Shown: positions 46,258 to 58,095 of the stretch, piece by piece
How the letters are laid out: every line of letters begins with the position of its first letter
Numbering within the stretch: position 1 is the stretch's first letter
Assembly (NCBI RefSeq): GCF_002288925.2
Contig: NW_022098008.1
Coordinates: forward strand, 3,356,889-3,420,888
From: Delphinapterus leucas
Lineage: Eukaryota; Chordata; Mammalia; Artiodactyla; Monodontidae
DNA length: 64,000 nucleotides
Reading direction: 5' to 3'
The notes under the pieces: generated by a model
Seen by the model: the letters and a program-made list of their open reading frames with translations, nothing else
The model's database searches: none
Told to the model about the DNA's origin: nothing
Made by a program: the position numbers and the translations under genes

Positions 46258-46870
46258 TCCTTACTGTGTGTCAGGCTCTGTAGAACCAGGGAATTTAGAG
46301 ATGATTAGCCTTTCTTTAAAGGAGTCACTGCAGGTGCATTACAGATGTATCCTGGCAGCTGTGTAACTGAGCAAAGCTACACATGGGGCCCAAGGTGAGG
46401 AGGGACAGGCCATAAGGCAAAGGTGCCTGTGTGTCCAAGTGACAGGTGGGACTTATGACACAGTAGGGATTTGGACTTGATCCTATTGACACCACTGTCA
46501 GAAGCTGGATAGATGCAAACCTGTGTGTGACCTCCTCAGAGTTTTACTTAATGATAGCACTGTGGTGGTGGAGTGAAGATGGGATTTGCTTTCTCCCGTT
46601 GGAGTCAGCAAGAGGAGATAAGAATCAGGGAAATCAGTTAAAAGGTCACTTCTGTGGCCAAGAACATGGTGAAGATCAGCCCTAAGACAGAGGACAGGGA
46701 AAACACAGAAGTCTTAGGTGTTTATGAGGTAATGTCACCAGTTCTTGGTTATCAGAGGAAAGGCTGAAAATGAAGGCGAGAGTATGAATCCCAGGTTGCT
46801 GGCAAGGGAGATGAGGATGGTGTTGGGTGGGTGGTGATGTCATCTGCCACCAGGAGGAGGACCACATGGG
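46258..46870 (-). repeat. L2 LINE, antisense, interrupted by the CHR-2 SINE
   Basis: ACATTTGTCAAGTCCTTACTGTGTGTCAGGCTCTGTAGAACCAGGGAATTTAG is the antisense L2 3' end. Further on, GGACTTGATCCTATTGAC, CAGAAGTCTTAGGTGTTTATGAG and AATCCCAGGTTGCTGGCAAGGG continue in decayed antisense L2 order. The first bases belong to both the SINE target duplication and the L2. Confidence 0.58.
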
Positions 46871-47290
46871 CCCATGGGAGGAGGAGGATGAGCTCGGCTT
46901 GGTTCTTAGTTGAACTAAGATGAACTTGAGAGACCAGTATGGGGGAGGGGATGTGATTGCATACCGCTATGTAGTCATGTTTGAATCTATTAGACAGTAC
47001 ATATTTATTAAAATTTGAGGAAAATGTAAGATGGCATGAAAATGACAACTTATAGATTCAGCAGAAACTGGATGGCTGAGAACTAGCGTGAGTGACCTGA
47101 GAAGCATCACCAGCCACAGTGTTTGTGGACGTCAGGCTGGGTGCGTTTGTTCTGGGGGCTCAGATCCAGGCTATGACACCCTAAGACAGAAACTCATCCC
47201 TCTGCATCTAGTTTACTGTGTGTAATTGTATTTTATGGAAATCTTCAAATATACATATATGTCTAAAAAACTTATAAATATGCCAACATA
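46871..47290. other. Unresolved sequence
   Basis: Possibly further L2, but too decayed to assign. Confidence 0.3.
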
Positions 47291-47655
47291 TAAAACTGTA
47301 CAGTGGAATACTACTCAGCTGTAAAAAAGAACAAACTTTTGCCATTTGTGGCAACATGAGTGGACTTGGAGGACATTATGCTAATTGAAATAAGTCAGAC
47401 AGACAAATACTGTATGATATCACCTATATGTGGAATCTAAAAAATACAACAACCCAGTGAATATAACCAAAAAGAAGCAGACTCACAGATACAGAGAACA
47501 AACTAGTGATTGCCAGTGGGGGAGTGAGGATATATTTTACAAAATGAGGAATATAGCCAATATTTTGTAATAACTATAAATTAAAAACAACCTTAAAAGT
47601 TATATAAAATAATAAATAAACAAACAACATCACAGAAAAAAAAAAAAAAACTGTA
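47291..47655 (+). mobile_element. L1 3' end, 5'-truncated
   Basis: ACTGTACAGTGGAATACTACTCAGCTG, CATTATGCTAATTGAAATAAGTCAGACAGACAAATACTGTATGATATCACCTATATGTGGAATC and AGAAGCAGACTCACAGATACAGAGAACAAACTAGTG are the ORF2 end and 3' UTR, closed by an A-rich tail to about 47651. Confidence 0.88.
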
Positions 47656-48629
47656 GCAGTACTTCTCTTTTTAAAAAGAAGTGATAACTGAGGAGTCCCC
47701 CAGCTCCAATAAAGGAAGTTTATTTTGGTGGAACAGATGATTCCTACTTAAATGAACTCTCATTTCAGTCCTTTGCAATTCTCCCATGAACTTGACACAC
47801 TATCAACCTAAACCTAAAATAAAATTTGCCATGTGTTTGTTTGCTGGGATGTGATTTCCTTGCAATATCTTTGTTCCGTTCAAAGAATGTTGATTCCCTC
47901 ATATATTTCAATAACTACATGATGCAGTGTTCACCTGTTACAAAGCAGGATTGTCCGTCCACATGGTCACAGGCATAAGTTTGCTTAATGTTGAGGTTAT
48001 CGATTTTTTTCTAAATCAGAGAAGTCTGAAGAGTTTATCAAGGATATTCATTTAAAGTAGTGTTGGTTTATCGATGCCACTATTTCCATTTGTTTCCACC
48101 AAGCCCTGAAGAGTGAGGTCAGTAGCATCTTCTATTTCACACTTGTTCTAAACAGTCATAGAAAACAACAAATGGCTTGATACTATCTCCCCATGACCTT
48201 TCAGGATCTAGCCCAGCCACTTGACATGTCACTTGGATGAACCACAGAAGGCCTGCAGAAGGACAACTAACAATCTCACACAGACCTTGAAGTAATCAGT
48301 CTTCTTTTAAACAAGGCTCTATTTTATTTTCAGGTTACATAAAAAAGAATGCAAGAAACTTGCTGAAGCAATTTAAAAAAGAAGAGCAGAGAGAAACCAA
48401 GCACCAGAATCACAGGCTTCAGGCACCATAAGTCAGGTATCCCCAGGTTCCATTTTCTAGGAAGAGGTTTGAATATTAGGATTACAGATGACTTATTTTC
48501 TATACTGTAGGGTTTTAAAATTTCATCTAAGAATTAAGTCATATTTTGGAGTGAATAAAATAAAATAAAGGAAAAAATCAATACAACAAAAATATTTCTA
48601 GAATCCATCTTCTTTCTTTCTGGTTGACA
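47656..48629. other. Unresolved sequence
   Basis: About 1 kb of unique DNA. Nothing recognised. Confidence 0.4.
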
Positions 48630-48849
48630 CTGAGCTCCTTTTTTTTTTTGCAGTACGCGGGCCTCTCACTGCTGTGGCCTCCCCCGTTGCAGAGCACAGG
48701 CCCCGGATGTGCAGGCTCAACGGCCATGGCTCACGGACCCAGTCACTTGGCGGCATGCGGGATCCTCCCGGACCAGGGCACGAACCTGTGTCCCCTGCAT
48801 CGGCAGGTGGACTCTCAACCACTGTGCCACCAGGGAAGTCCTGAGCTCC
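48630..48849 (-). mobile_element. CHR-type SINE (short class), minus strand
   Basis: Reverse-complement body 48650-48840 with its poly(A) as a T run at 48639-48649. CTGAGCTCC is repeated at 48630-48638 and 48841-48849. CpGs are partly kept (CAGTACGCGG). Confidence 0.94.
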
Positions 48850-49034
48850 CCTTTTTTTTAGATACTTCTCTGACCTTTGTTCAGATTTATCCTCCCCTCT
48901 TTTGCTCTCTACCCACCTCTACCCTGAAAAAAAAACAAAGCAGAAAATTATCTTCTTAGAAAATGTATATTTCTATTTGATAATCAGCTCAAAATTCACC
49001 TTTAAAGTGAAATAAGAAATACACACAGTTAGGT

Positions 49035-49345
49035 GCTGTTACAGGTTGAATTGTGTTCCCTCTAAAATTTATGTTGAAAACCTAATGTGTGTACCTTAGA
49101 ATGTGACCTTATTTGGAGGTAGGGTTTTTGAAGATATAATTAATTAAAATGAGGTCATTAGGGTAAGTCAGTCTTAATCTTCTGTAATTGGTATCCTTTT
49201 AAAAAGAGGAAATTTGTTGACAGACATGCATGCACACAGAGAGGACACCAGGTGAAGATGGAGGAAGAGATCTGGGTGACACATATACACACCAAGGAAC
49301 ACACCAAAGTTTGCCAGTGAACCACCAGAAGCTAGGCTTCCGGTT
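49035..49345 (+). mobile_element. MLT1-like LTR, sense
   Basis: TGTTACAGGTTGAATTGTGTTCC, TTAGAATGTGACCTTATTTGGAGGTAGGG, TAATTAAAATGAGGTCATTAGGG and TCCTTTTAAAAAGAGGAAATTTG are in MLT1 order. The 3' end is eroded (no clear terminal motif). Confidence 0.8.
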
Positions 49346-50149
49346 CAAGGACTTTGCATTTCTCATTTCTTCCCCATCTTCCAGTGTCTAATCCCACATC
49401 TGTTACACTTAAGTGATCAATAATTATTTGTTAAGTTATGTGATTCTTTGGAAACATTTGGGGTATTCCATCTCTAGAATATTCTTAGAATGCATAAGAA
49501 TGTTCTTTCCATGTAGCTTTCTAGTATTCATGCTCTGCTCTGTTAGATCAGGAATCACCTGTACTGCTAATCCTCTCCTAAATACCCACAGGCTTTGGAT
49601 ATTTTGCAGTCAAACATTGTCATCCCAAATTTTTATCCTCCAGTATCTTGTATAACACATGGCAAAGAGTGAGTTCTCAACAACTGTGAAGAATGAGTCT
49701 TCCTTTTTTTATGTTTGTCACTTGCATCTCATTTATTTATCGATTGGTATCATATATCTGTGCATAAATATTAAATATTTTTCATAGTATAAGTCCCTTG
49801 GTGAGACATGCCATTGTCTTGCAGATACTTATGCCTCAGTCTTCTATATTTTCTAGTTTATTTTGAGCTCAAATAGAAGAGCTTCTGTAAAAGCCAAATA
49901 AGCACCTATCAAATAGACCCTTCACATATAATGACTACAATCTCTAGATTAATTAAAAAAAAAAAAAACTACTTGAGTGAACAAAACAGTTGAATATGGA
50001 GCAGGATAAATACATGGAAGGAGAGACAGTTAAGAATAACTGCTATTTTATAGTTTTTGTTTGAGGACAGGCTATATTCAATGTAGTATTTTGTGGCTAA
50101 AATCCTCATAGGAAATATGCAACTTCTCTACATAGAAAAACCAGATGAA
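49346..50149. other. Mostly unresolved; possible L2 end near 49.65 kb
   Basis: CTTGTATAACACATGGCAAAGAGTGAGTTCTCAACAACTGTGAAGAATGAG (49648-49698) resembles the very end of an L2 in sense orientation. The rest is unassigned AT-rich DNA. Confidence 0.35.
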
Positions 50150-51380
50150 TCAGTGATTGGCTTCAAGCCAAAGAATATGGCCTAAAAAGAATACATTTTG
50201 AATAATTACTCTGTTTTCCAAATTTATCCTGAAGCTACAGAAACTAAGACATTATGATATTGATGTAAGCATAGTCATATAGTATCAATATACTTTAATG
50301 GGACAGAATTGAGATACAGAAGCAGACACACTCACGTATGTCCGGTTGATTTCCAACAAACTTATCGAGACAACTCAATGAGTAACAGAGGGCTTTCTCA
50401 GGAGATGATTCTTAAAATGACTATTCATATAGAAAAAAAAAAAAATACTGAACCTTACCACACAAGATACCACAAAATCAAATGGATGGAGTCAATGAGA
50501 TGGAATATATAAAACTAAACATAACAACTAGAACTATAAGATTTTGAGGAGAAAAAAATAAGAGAAACCCTGTTTCAAGGAAGACAAAGATTTCCTAAAC
50601 ATTTCATAAACTGTAACACATTAAGAAAAACTAATATATTGGACTTTATCCAAATTTTAAAAACCCTGCATTTTCAAAGCACTATTAAGGGAAAGAAAAG
50701 TCTGTCCATGGGGAAATATTTACAAAATATAAATTAGATAAAATATCTTCATAATATATTTAAAAATCCTCACACCCTAATAGAAAAGGGAAAAACAAAC
50801 CAATGAAAAATGAACAAATGTTTGGACAGATACCTGTCCATTGAAGGCATACAGGGTAGACATGCGATTGAAAAGATGTTCCATATTATTTATCATCAGT
50901 GAAATGCAAATTATGAATAAAGTATTCGTAACAGCCCCCAAATGTAAAAAAAACATATGACCATCCAAAGGTAAATCAATAAACAAAACGTGGTATATTG
51001 ATATCATAGGGTACTCCTCAACAATTAAAATAAAAAGGTTCTACTGAAAAATGCAACAAGATGATGCTCTTCAGAAGGTTTTCCTTGAACAAAATAAGGA
51101 ACAAAAGACTGCATACCATTTGTTTCCATTTATGTAAAATTCGGAAACAGAGAAAACTAATCTTCTATGACAGAAAGCTGAATAGTAATGTTCTGGGCCT
51201 AGAAGTGGGCTTTAAGATTGGTTCCCAAGGGGAATACGAGAACTTTGGGGGTGATAGGAATTTCACTACCTGTTTATAGTTACCTTACATGAATGGACAA
51301 TTTTCAAAACTCATCAAACTGTACACATAAAACGGGTGCAAAAATTACATGTCAATGTACCTGATTAAATTAAAAATGAA
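50150..51380 (+). mobile_element. Old L1M-type LINE, ORF2 C-terminus and 3' UTR
   Basis: GAAGCTACAGAAACTAAGACATTATGATATTG, CAAATGTTTGGACAGATACC, CAGTGAAATGCAAATTATG, ATATTGATATCATAGGGTACTCCTCAACAATTAAAATAAAAAGG and the 3' UTR end TTTTCAAAACTCATCAAACTGTACACATAAAACGGGTGCA give a clear 3' half of an ancient L1. It is disrupted by many stops. Confidence 0.78.
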
Positions 51381-52130
51381 GAGCCAGTCATTTTCCATAC
51401 ACCAAACAGAGAGTTTCCAGAAGAGGCATGAGAATACCACTCTCTTGTCTTATTCCTGATGTTCCTGAAGACTGTTCCCAATAGACTGGTATAGAAAGCT
51501 GGAGAAACAAAGCTGGGAAAACATTGGTCCCCTGACTGCCATTACCTGGGGTCCTGGTTGGGTAGCAAACTTCCAGCCATCTCAACTTCACATTTCTGAG
51601 CACTGTCCTTGTCCCCCTAAGTAAAGCCAATGTGTTAGGGCACTGCTTTTGTAGAAGCCACCAGCATGACCTGCAGCAGGTGGTAAAACCAATATTTCCC
51701 CACAGAGACTATGCTCCTGAGCTGACTCAGACAGCTCTCTTGCTCAAAGACAATAACCCCACTTCTTTTAGTACATTCACAAATATCCCTTTGGTATGAT
51801 TAAAATACCTGTAATGCACCCTTTATATTTGGCTACCTATGCCTATGCACCCTGGAATTCTTCAGAAAACACACATCCTGTAGGATTTATTCAAGGCAGA
51901 ACAGAGACATTGACATAAATTTTGAAAAATATTTCATGGGAGAGACTGACAATTTTTAAATCTGTTTCATAGCATCCCATTCTTTTAATGTCTGTACAAA
52001 AACAATTGTTCATGTTCTGTCCACATGGATGGATGTGTAGTGTCATGAGCTCTCCACTTGCTGGGCTAAGAGCTACAGCTACTATGTTGAGTAATACATG
52101 ACAGATCCGTTCTTTTGTGGAATCTTGAAC
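51381..52130. other. Unresolved sequence
   Basis: Unique DNA. Nothing recognised. Confidence 0.38.
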
Positions 52131-52131
52131 T

Positions 52132-52362
52132 TAAAAAAGATAAACAAGGGTTTCCCTGGTGGTGCAGTGGTTGAGAGTCCGCCTGCCAATGCAGGGGACA
52201 CAGGTTCGTGCCCTGGTCCGGGAAGATCCCACATGCCTTGGAGCGGCTGGACCCGTGAGCCTGTGTGTCCGGAGCCTGTGCTCTTCAACGGGAGAGGCCA
52301 CAAGAATGAGAGGACCACGTACCACAAAATAAAATAAAATAAAATAAAAAAGAATAAACAAA
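52132..52362 (+). mobile_element. CHR-type SINE (short class) with a 14-bp internal deletion
   Basis: The body runs 52148-52325 with an (AAAAT)n tail to about 52350. The flanks AAAAAAGATAAACAAG and AAAAAAGAATAAACAA look like an imperfect target duplication. At CCCGTGAGCCTGTG, near 52254, the 14 bases that other copies have between two GAGCC repeats are missing. Confidence 0.92.
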
Positions 52363-53924
52363 TGTTAAGTTAACACATTGAAACAAAAACAAATGTATGG
52401 TTGGCTGGGAAGGTAAGGGATTTTGTTGTCAAAATCTTTCTTACGCATATATTTTCAGTCTTGTAATGGTTGTTTATATTATTCCCTCTTACCTCACCTT
52501 TTCTTTGCTTTCTTGCAGAGTACTGTTTTCTTTATCATTTTGACCGTATTTTTACCATTTCAGTCTTATCCTAGTTCTATGAGTGAGATAAAAATGCGTA
52601 ACCCTATGTGCATAGTAACAAATGTAGCTATACCATTGTCTGTTATGTTATCTCCATTAAATTGGGAACAAAATAAATGAAACAAGGCAAAACAAACCCA
52701 AAATTCCCCTTTTAGTGACATTTAAGTGTTCTCCTTGCTATGTCTTGTCACATTTCTTGTCTTTTCATCCTTCAGGGAAATCTTTTGGAAAGTACTGATT
52801 ATTTCACTTTTTTAAGTGTTTTCCTTTTTATAACACATTACCTCAGGTAAGGATTTATTTTTTCACCAATAAACAGAAAGAGATTTGCCAATGACACAAA
52901 ACCGCACTTCAGTGGATTATTCCCAGACTTTTCCAGTAGCTGCTATAATGATCAACCTCCTTTCAGTTTTCTGAAAGTCCTTTCAAACCTGGTTTTACCA
53001 AATCCCTCCCGAAATGGGATTCCAAGTCCTTTCTTAGCGATGAGATTTATTTTTCTCATATTCATATTATTCATAATAAAGCAGCATTCTAGCCCTGAAG
53101 ACTGTTCAAAGGAGAAAACTGACATCGAGGTACTACCTAACTAGAAACAAATTGATAAACTTCTGAAACACTCTATGAAAATGAATGCCAGAGTCGTCGA
53201 CTTCCAGAGCAGGTTTTACGCCTCCTGGTACCCCAGAAACTGCTGTCAAGCTCCATTTTATTCCATGTGTGGGCTGACAGTTCTAAAGGGAAAGTGTAAC
53301 CTAATTCTTCCAAATAAATTAGATTTCAGCCAGTTTAAAATGAAAACACAGCCTCTGCTGAAGTTATAAACAGACCCTATTGAATAAAGGATCACCAGAG
53401 GCTCACAGTGCTATCTCTGGTGGAGGTTCAGAACTGGAAGACAGCAATACGTTCATCATGTCTTTGTAGTCCCAGTAATGCAAATTAATCAACAGCTAAA
53501 TAGAATGTGAAAGTGGATTTCTTCCATCCAGAGCTCATCACAGTTTTCTACCAAAAAGAGAAAGGGAAAATAGAGGGAGGGAGGCAAGGATGGAGTGATG
53601 AAGAAAAGAGAGAGGAGAAGAGAAGAGAGGAAAGGAGAGGAGAATTTGAGGCAATAAAATATTTTTAATTCAGATTTAAGACACAAAGGAAATAAAACTA
53701 AGATGTTTTTAATAATTAAAATATTCATTTTGGGATGCTATCCAATCACACTGTTTCTTGATGAATGCATATAAATTCTAACTCTTAATGTCTATATTTC
53801 AATGTATATAGGCATATGTTAGACGACTGGAATTTGGAAATATGTTAGAAAAATAAAAGAGAAACACATAATCCAGTAGGATGAGGGAATAAATTTAAAT
53901 TTTAAGAAAATTAAGTTAGAATCA
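52363..53924. other. Unique sequence, candidate non-coding conserved core at 53.17-53.37 kb
   Basis: No repeat recognised. 53175-53369 holds a 64-codon frame and CpGs (AGTCGTCGACTTCC) in AT-rich surroundings. A GA-rich purine run lies at 53570-53640. A splice-acceptor-like CTTTCTTGCAG ends at 52519, but no coding exon can be argued after it. Confidence 0.3.
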
Positions 53925-55972
53925 ATTAAAAATATAAATAATAATGCAACGTGATGCTAGCAAGAAAATAACAGAAATAAAGGAGATCATAATTAGAAAA
54001 ATTGTATTTATTTGTAAACAACATAATCCCATTGTAGACTCATCAAAAAAAAACAAACCAACTGTTCGAAATAATAATCAAGTATAGCGAGGTTCTGAGT
54101 ATATAAAAGCAATATCAAAATATTGTATTTTTATATACAAGCAGTTAAAAATCCAAAAATAAACTGAGGAATACATTTCCATTTTCAATAACATTAAAAT
54201 AATACTAAACTTGGGTAACAATTTTTAAAAGTGCAAAAGCCTATACACTGAAAATTACAATATTTTGCTGAGAAAAATTAAAGAAGATCTCAATAATTGG
54301 AGAGGAATTCCATGTCAATAGATTGGAAGAATAATTATCATTAAGATGGGGGAGGGGTGAGATGGGGTATGGGATTCAGAGATGCAAACTACTGTGTATA
54401 AAATAAATAGGCAACAAGGATATATTGTACCACACAGGGAAATATAGCTATGATTTTGTAATAATTTTAAATGGAGGGTAAAATATGAAAATATTGAATC
54501 ACTGTGTTGTAAACTGAAATTAATATAATATTATAAATTAACTGTACTTCAATAAAAAAAAAGAAAAATGTATGGCAATTCTCAAATTAATTTGAAAAAA
54601 TATTTTAATTGGAGAACTTTTGCTTACTGATTTCAAAATTTACTATAAAGCCATAATTATCAAGAGATTGTGGTACTGGCATAGGTTAGAAGTGTAGATG
54701 AAGGAAATGGAAATGAGAGTCCAGAAAAAAATTCATATATTACAATTTCTTTTTGACAAAACTGTCTTCAATGAGGACAAATATTTTCTTCAACAAGTTG
54801 TGCTGGGGCAATTAGGTATCTACATGGGAAAAGGTGAACTTAAACCCTCACCTCACATGACACAAACAAATTAATTCAAAATGGGTCATAGAATTACATG
54901 TAAGAACTAAAATGTGGCTTTTAGAAGAAAACAAAGGACAAAAATCTTCAAGATTTTGGGTTAAAAAAAATGTTCTGTAGACACAATATCAAAATCATGG
55001 TCCATAAAAGAAAACGAAATTGGACTGCATTAAAATTCAAAACTTTTTCTCTTCAAAAGATACCACTATGGAAGTTACAAAAACAAGCAACAGCCTTGGA
55101 GTAAATATTTTTAAAACCACTATCCATTAAAGGACTCATAACAAGAATTTACATAGAACACTTACAGTTCAATAATAATAAGCCAATTCAATCAAATAGT
55201 AGGCAACAAGTATGAATAAACACATCAACAAAGAAGAGATATGAATGCAAATTAAGACCACAATCAGATATTTCACTCCCACTAGAGTGGCTATAATAAA
55301 TAAAAGAGATAATAATAAATGTTAATAAAGATATGGAGAAATGGAAAACTTTCCATCAATGGTGGGAATGTAAATTAGTACAGCCACTTTGAAAAACAAT
55401 TTGTCAGTTCCTCAAAAAGGTATGCATAGTATTACCCTACCATTCAACAACAAGATTTCTCGGTATTTACCCAAGAGAAATGAAATACATATTTCCAGTA
55501 AAGTCCTGCATGTGAATGTTTATAGCAGCATTATTTATAGTAGTCCATGGAACCAGTCTAAAGCACATCAATTGGTGAATGCATAGACAAATTGTGATAT
55601 ATCCATACCAAAGGATATTATCCAGCTTTAAAAAGGAATGAACTACTAACACATGTTGTGTATGAATGAACCTCAAAAATAGCATTCTAAGTGAGAAAAG
55701 TCAGACATGAGAGCACACAGTGGATAATTCATTTATATTAACTGCTCAGGAAAGCTAAGTTTATAGGGACATAAATTTAATTATTAGTTTCCTGTGGCTG
55801 GGTAGGAATGGGGATTAACTGTAAATGGGCAAGAGGGATCTTATTCAGGGGACAAAAAAATTCAGAACTGATTTATGGTGATGGTAGCACCACTTGGTAA
55901 AGTCACTGAAAGTCATTGGTTTGTACACTTGAATTTTTTTAATATGTATATGCACCTCAATAAAGCTGTTAA
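53925..55972 (+). mobile_element. Old L1M-type LINE, ORF2 C-terminal half and complete 3' end
   Basis: CACTGAAAATTACAATATTTTGCTGAG, CATGTCAATAGATTGGAAG, GCCATAATTATCAAGAGATTGTGGTACTGGCATAGG, AATTCAAAATGGGTCATAGAATTACATG, GTGGGAATGTAAATTAGTACAGCCACTTTG, TATAGCAGCATTATTTATAG and the terminal CACCTCAATAAAGCTGTTAAAAAAA are in order. A younger L1 tail is inserted near 54346-54562. No intact frame. Confidence 0.82.
54346..54562 (+). mobile_element. Younger L1 3' tail nested in the old L1
   Basis: GATGGGGTATGGGATTCAGAGATGC, AATAGGCAACAAGGATATATTGTACCACACAGGG, TTGAATCACTGTGTTGTAAACTG and AACTGTACTTCAATAAAAAAAAAG match the last ~210 bp of a cetartiodactyl-type L1 3' UTR. They break the old ORF2 text just after ATTATCATTAAGATG. 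Confidence 0.78.
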
Positions 55973-55999
55973 AAAAAGAAGCAAGGTAACAAAAGTGAT

Positions 56000-58090
56000 T
56001 TCTCCTTCTGATCAAAATGAAGTAGTAGAGACCATGCTTATCTTCCTGCCTGAAACAGAAAAAAAAAAAAAAAAAAAAGGACAAAATTTATGAAATGGTG
56101 CTTTGTTTTATTTTTGTTTTTTTGTTTTGTTTTGTTTTTAAGACACTGATCATCAGACAATAAAGACAGTAATCCCTGAGAGATGAGAAAAAACTGTAGC
56201 CCTAAAATTTCTCTCAAAAGCCTTGAGAGAATTTTCAGGCCAAGTCTCAGGAAGGAAGAACTCAAACAAAGCCTAGCAAACTTCCTGAGTTGTGAAAATA
56301 AAGCCAAGAGTATAAGACTCGGTGATCTATTGATACTTTGCTGGATGGAGCACTGTGCAGGAGAGAGGGGCACAGAAAGAGAACTCTGGAAATCTGAAGA
56401 GGGTTACCCTTGAATACTCTTCTGAGTACTTATCTGATCGTGTTTCTGGAAATTACACAGGGCCAGGGAAAAGAGACACTAGAAAGGATTACAGACTAGT
56501 AACCTAGTTTATACAGGGCCAGTGATAGTGCCTGTTACCATCAACCAGATTGGAAACCCTCATGTTTCCTGGACAGTGGGTAGAATACACATAAAATTTA
56601 TGCCTCAGTAGAGGGGAGTACTTAGCATTAGACTGAGCATTGCTCCAATGTCATATAACAGATCTTAAAAGCAAGATGCCAAAGGTTCAGACTCTTGCCA
56701 AGTAATGTAAATGTGCTTGAGAATAAATCTCCAGAATATTTATAGGAATACCAAAACAGCCAGCATCCAACAAGGTAAGACTCACAATGTCTGGCATCCA
56801 ATCAAAGATTACCTGGTATACAATGAAACAGGAAAATGTGAGCCATTACAAGGAGAAAAAATCAATCAATAAAATGTCACATATAACTGACACAGCTGGA
56901 AAAACAATTTTCAGATGAAGACATTAAAACAGTTATTATAACTGTATCCCATGTATTCAAAAGTTAAGTAAAGACAAAGACAGGGACAATACAACAAAAG
57001 AGCAACATTGAATTTTAGAGATGAAAACTAAGATGTGTGAGATAAAATATATACTATCTGGGACTGATGGCAGATTAGATATTGCAGAATAAAAGCTTAG
57101 TAAACTTGAAGACATGGCAAAAAACTATCACAGTTGAAAGAGTGAGACAAAATAATTAAAAACAAACAGTATTAGTGCATTGTGGGACTTCAAATGGCCT
57201 ATTATATATTTAATTTAAGTGAGTGAAGGAAAAATATGTAAAATAATAATGGTTGAAAGTTTAAGAATTTGATGAAAATGATAAGCCCAAGGTCCAAGAA
57301 CTCAACAAAAGCCAAGCACAAGAAATATGAAGAAAATTATGCCAAGACACATCATATTCGAATTGCTCAAAACCAACCATAACAAAACACATAAGGACAG
57401 CTGCAGAAAGGCAGGTTATATACAGAGGAATACAAATAAGGATGAAAATAGTTTTCTCATCAGAAATAGTGCAAATGAGAAGACAATAAACAATGTGTTT
57501 TGTATTACTGAGAGAAAACAAAAATAAACACAAAGTAAAACAAAAACCCTATAAACAGAGAATTCTTTACCAGAAAAAAATATGCCTGAAAAATGTTCTC
57601 AAATATACAAAAGTTGAATTAAGAATTACCGACACATCTGCACTGAAAAAAAAAAAAAAAAAGTAAAGGATGCTATTCAGATGAAAGGGAATGAAACCAG
57701 ACGGATTTATGGATAAAAACAAAAAAATGGAGATCACTGGAAATAGTAATTACATGAGTAAATAAAAATGCAAATTGGTATTCATAACATGTAAAGCGAA
57801 ATCTGTGAAAAATAGCACAAAGGTCAGAGATGGGGACAAAGAAGCATACTATTGCAAGATTTTTCTCTATTTGTGAAGTGTTACAATATCACTTGATGGT
57901 AAGTGGTCCTAAGTTAACACAACCACTGAAATAAGAAACCAGTGAGTTGTAGCTAATAAGCTGCAAAGGGAGCAACATGGAATCATATGGAAATACATCC
58001 AAAAAATAAGTCAGTTATCAGTTTTATTTGGTCATACACTGGAGGCTCTAGCCAGTGCAATAAAGCAAGAATAAAGATATATAGATAAAA
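56000..58090 (+). mobile_element. Old L1M-type LINE, 5' UTR/ORF1 region and ORF2 scrap
   Basis: ACATTAAAACAGTTATTATAACTGTATCCCATG, CTTAGTAAACTTGAAGACATGGCAAAAAACTATC, AAGGTCCAAGAACTCAACAAAAGCC and GACACATCATATTCGAATTGCTCAAAACC are ORF1-region phrases of ancient L1s. A short ORF2 piece (GGAGGCTCTAGCCAGTGCAATAAAGC, 58042-58067) follows after an internal loss. It is cut by the young L1 that starts at about 58096. Confidence 0.68.
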
Positions 58091-58095
58091 AGTAG

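Noticed and set aside
52490..52680. Exon starting after a strong splice-acceptor-like site at 52519
   Set aside because: No donor site with a coherent frame, no recognisable protein, and no neighbouring exon; polypyrimidine tracts followed by AG are common by chance.
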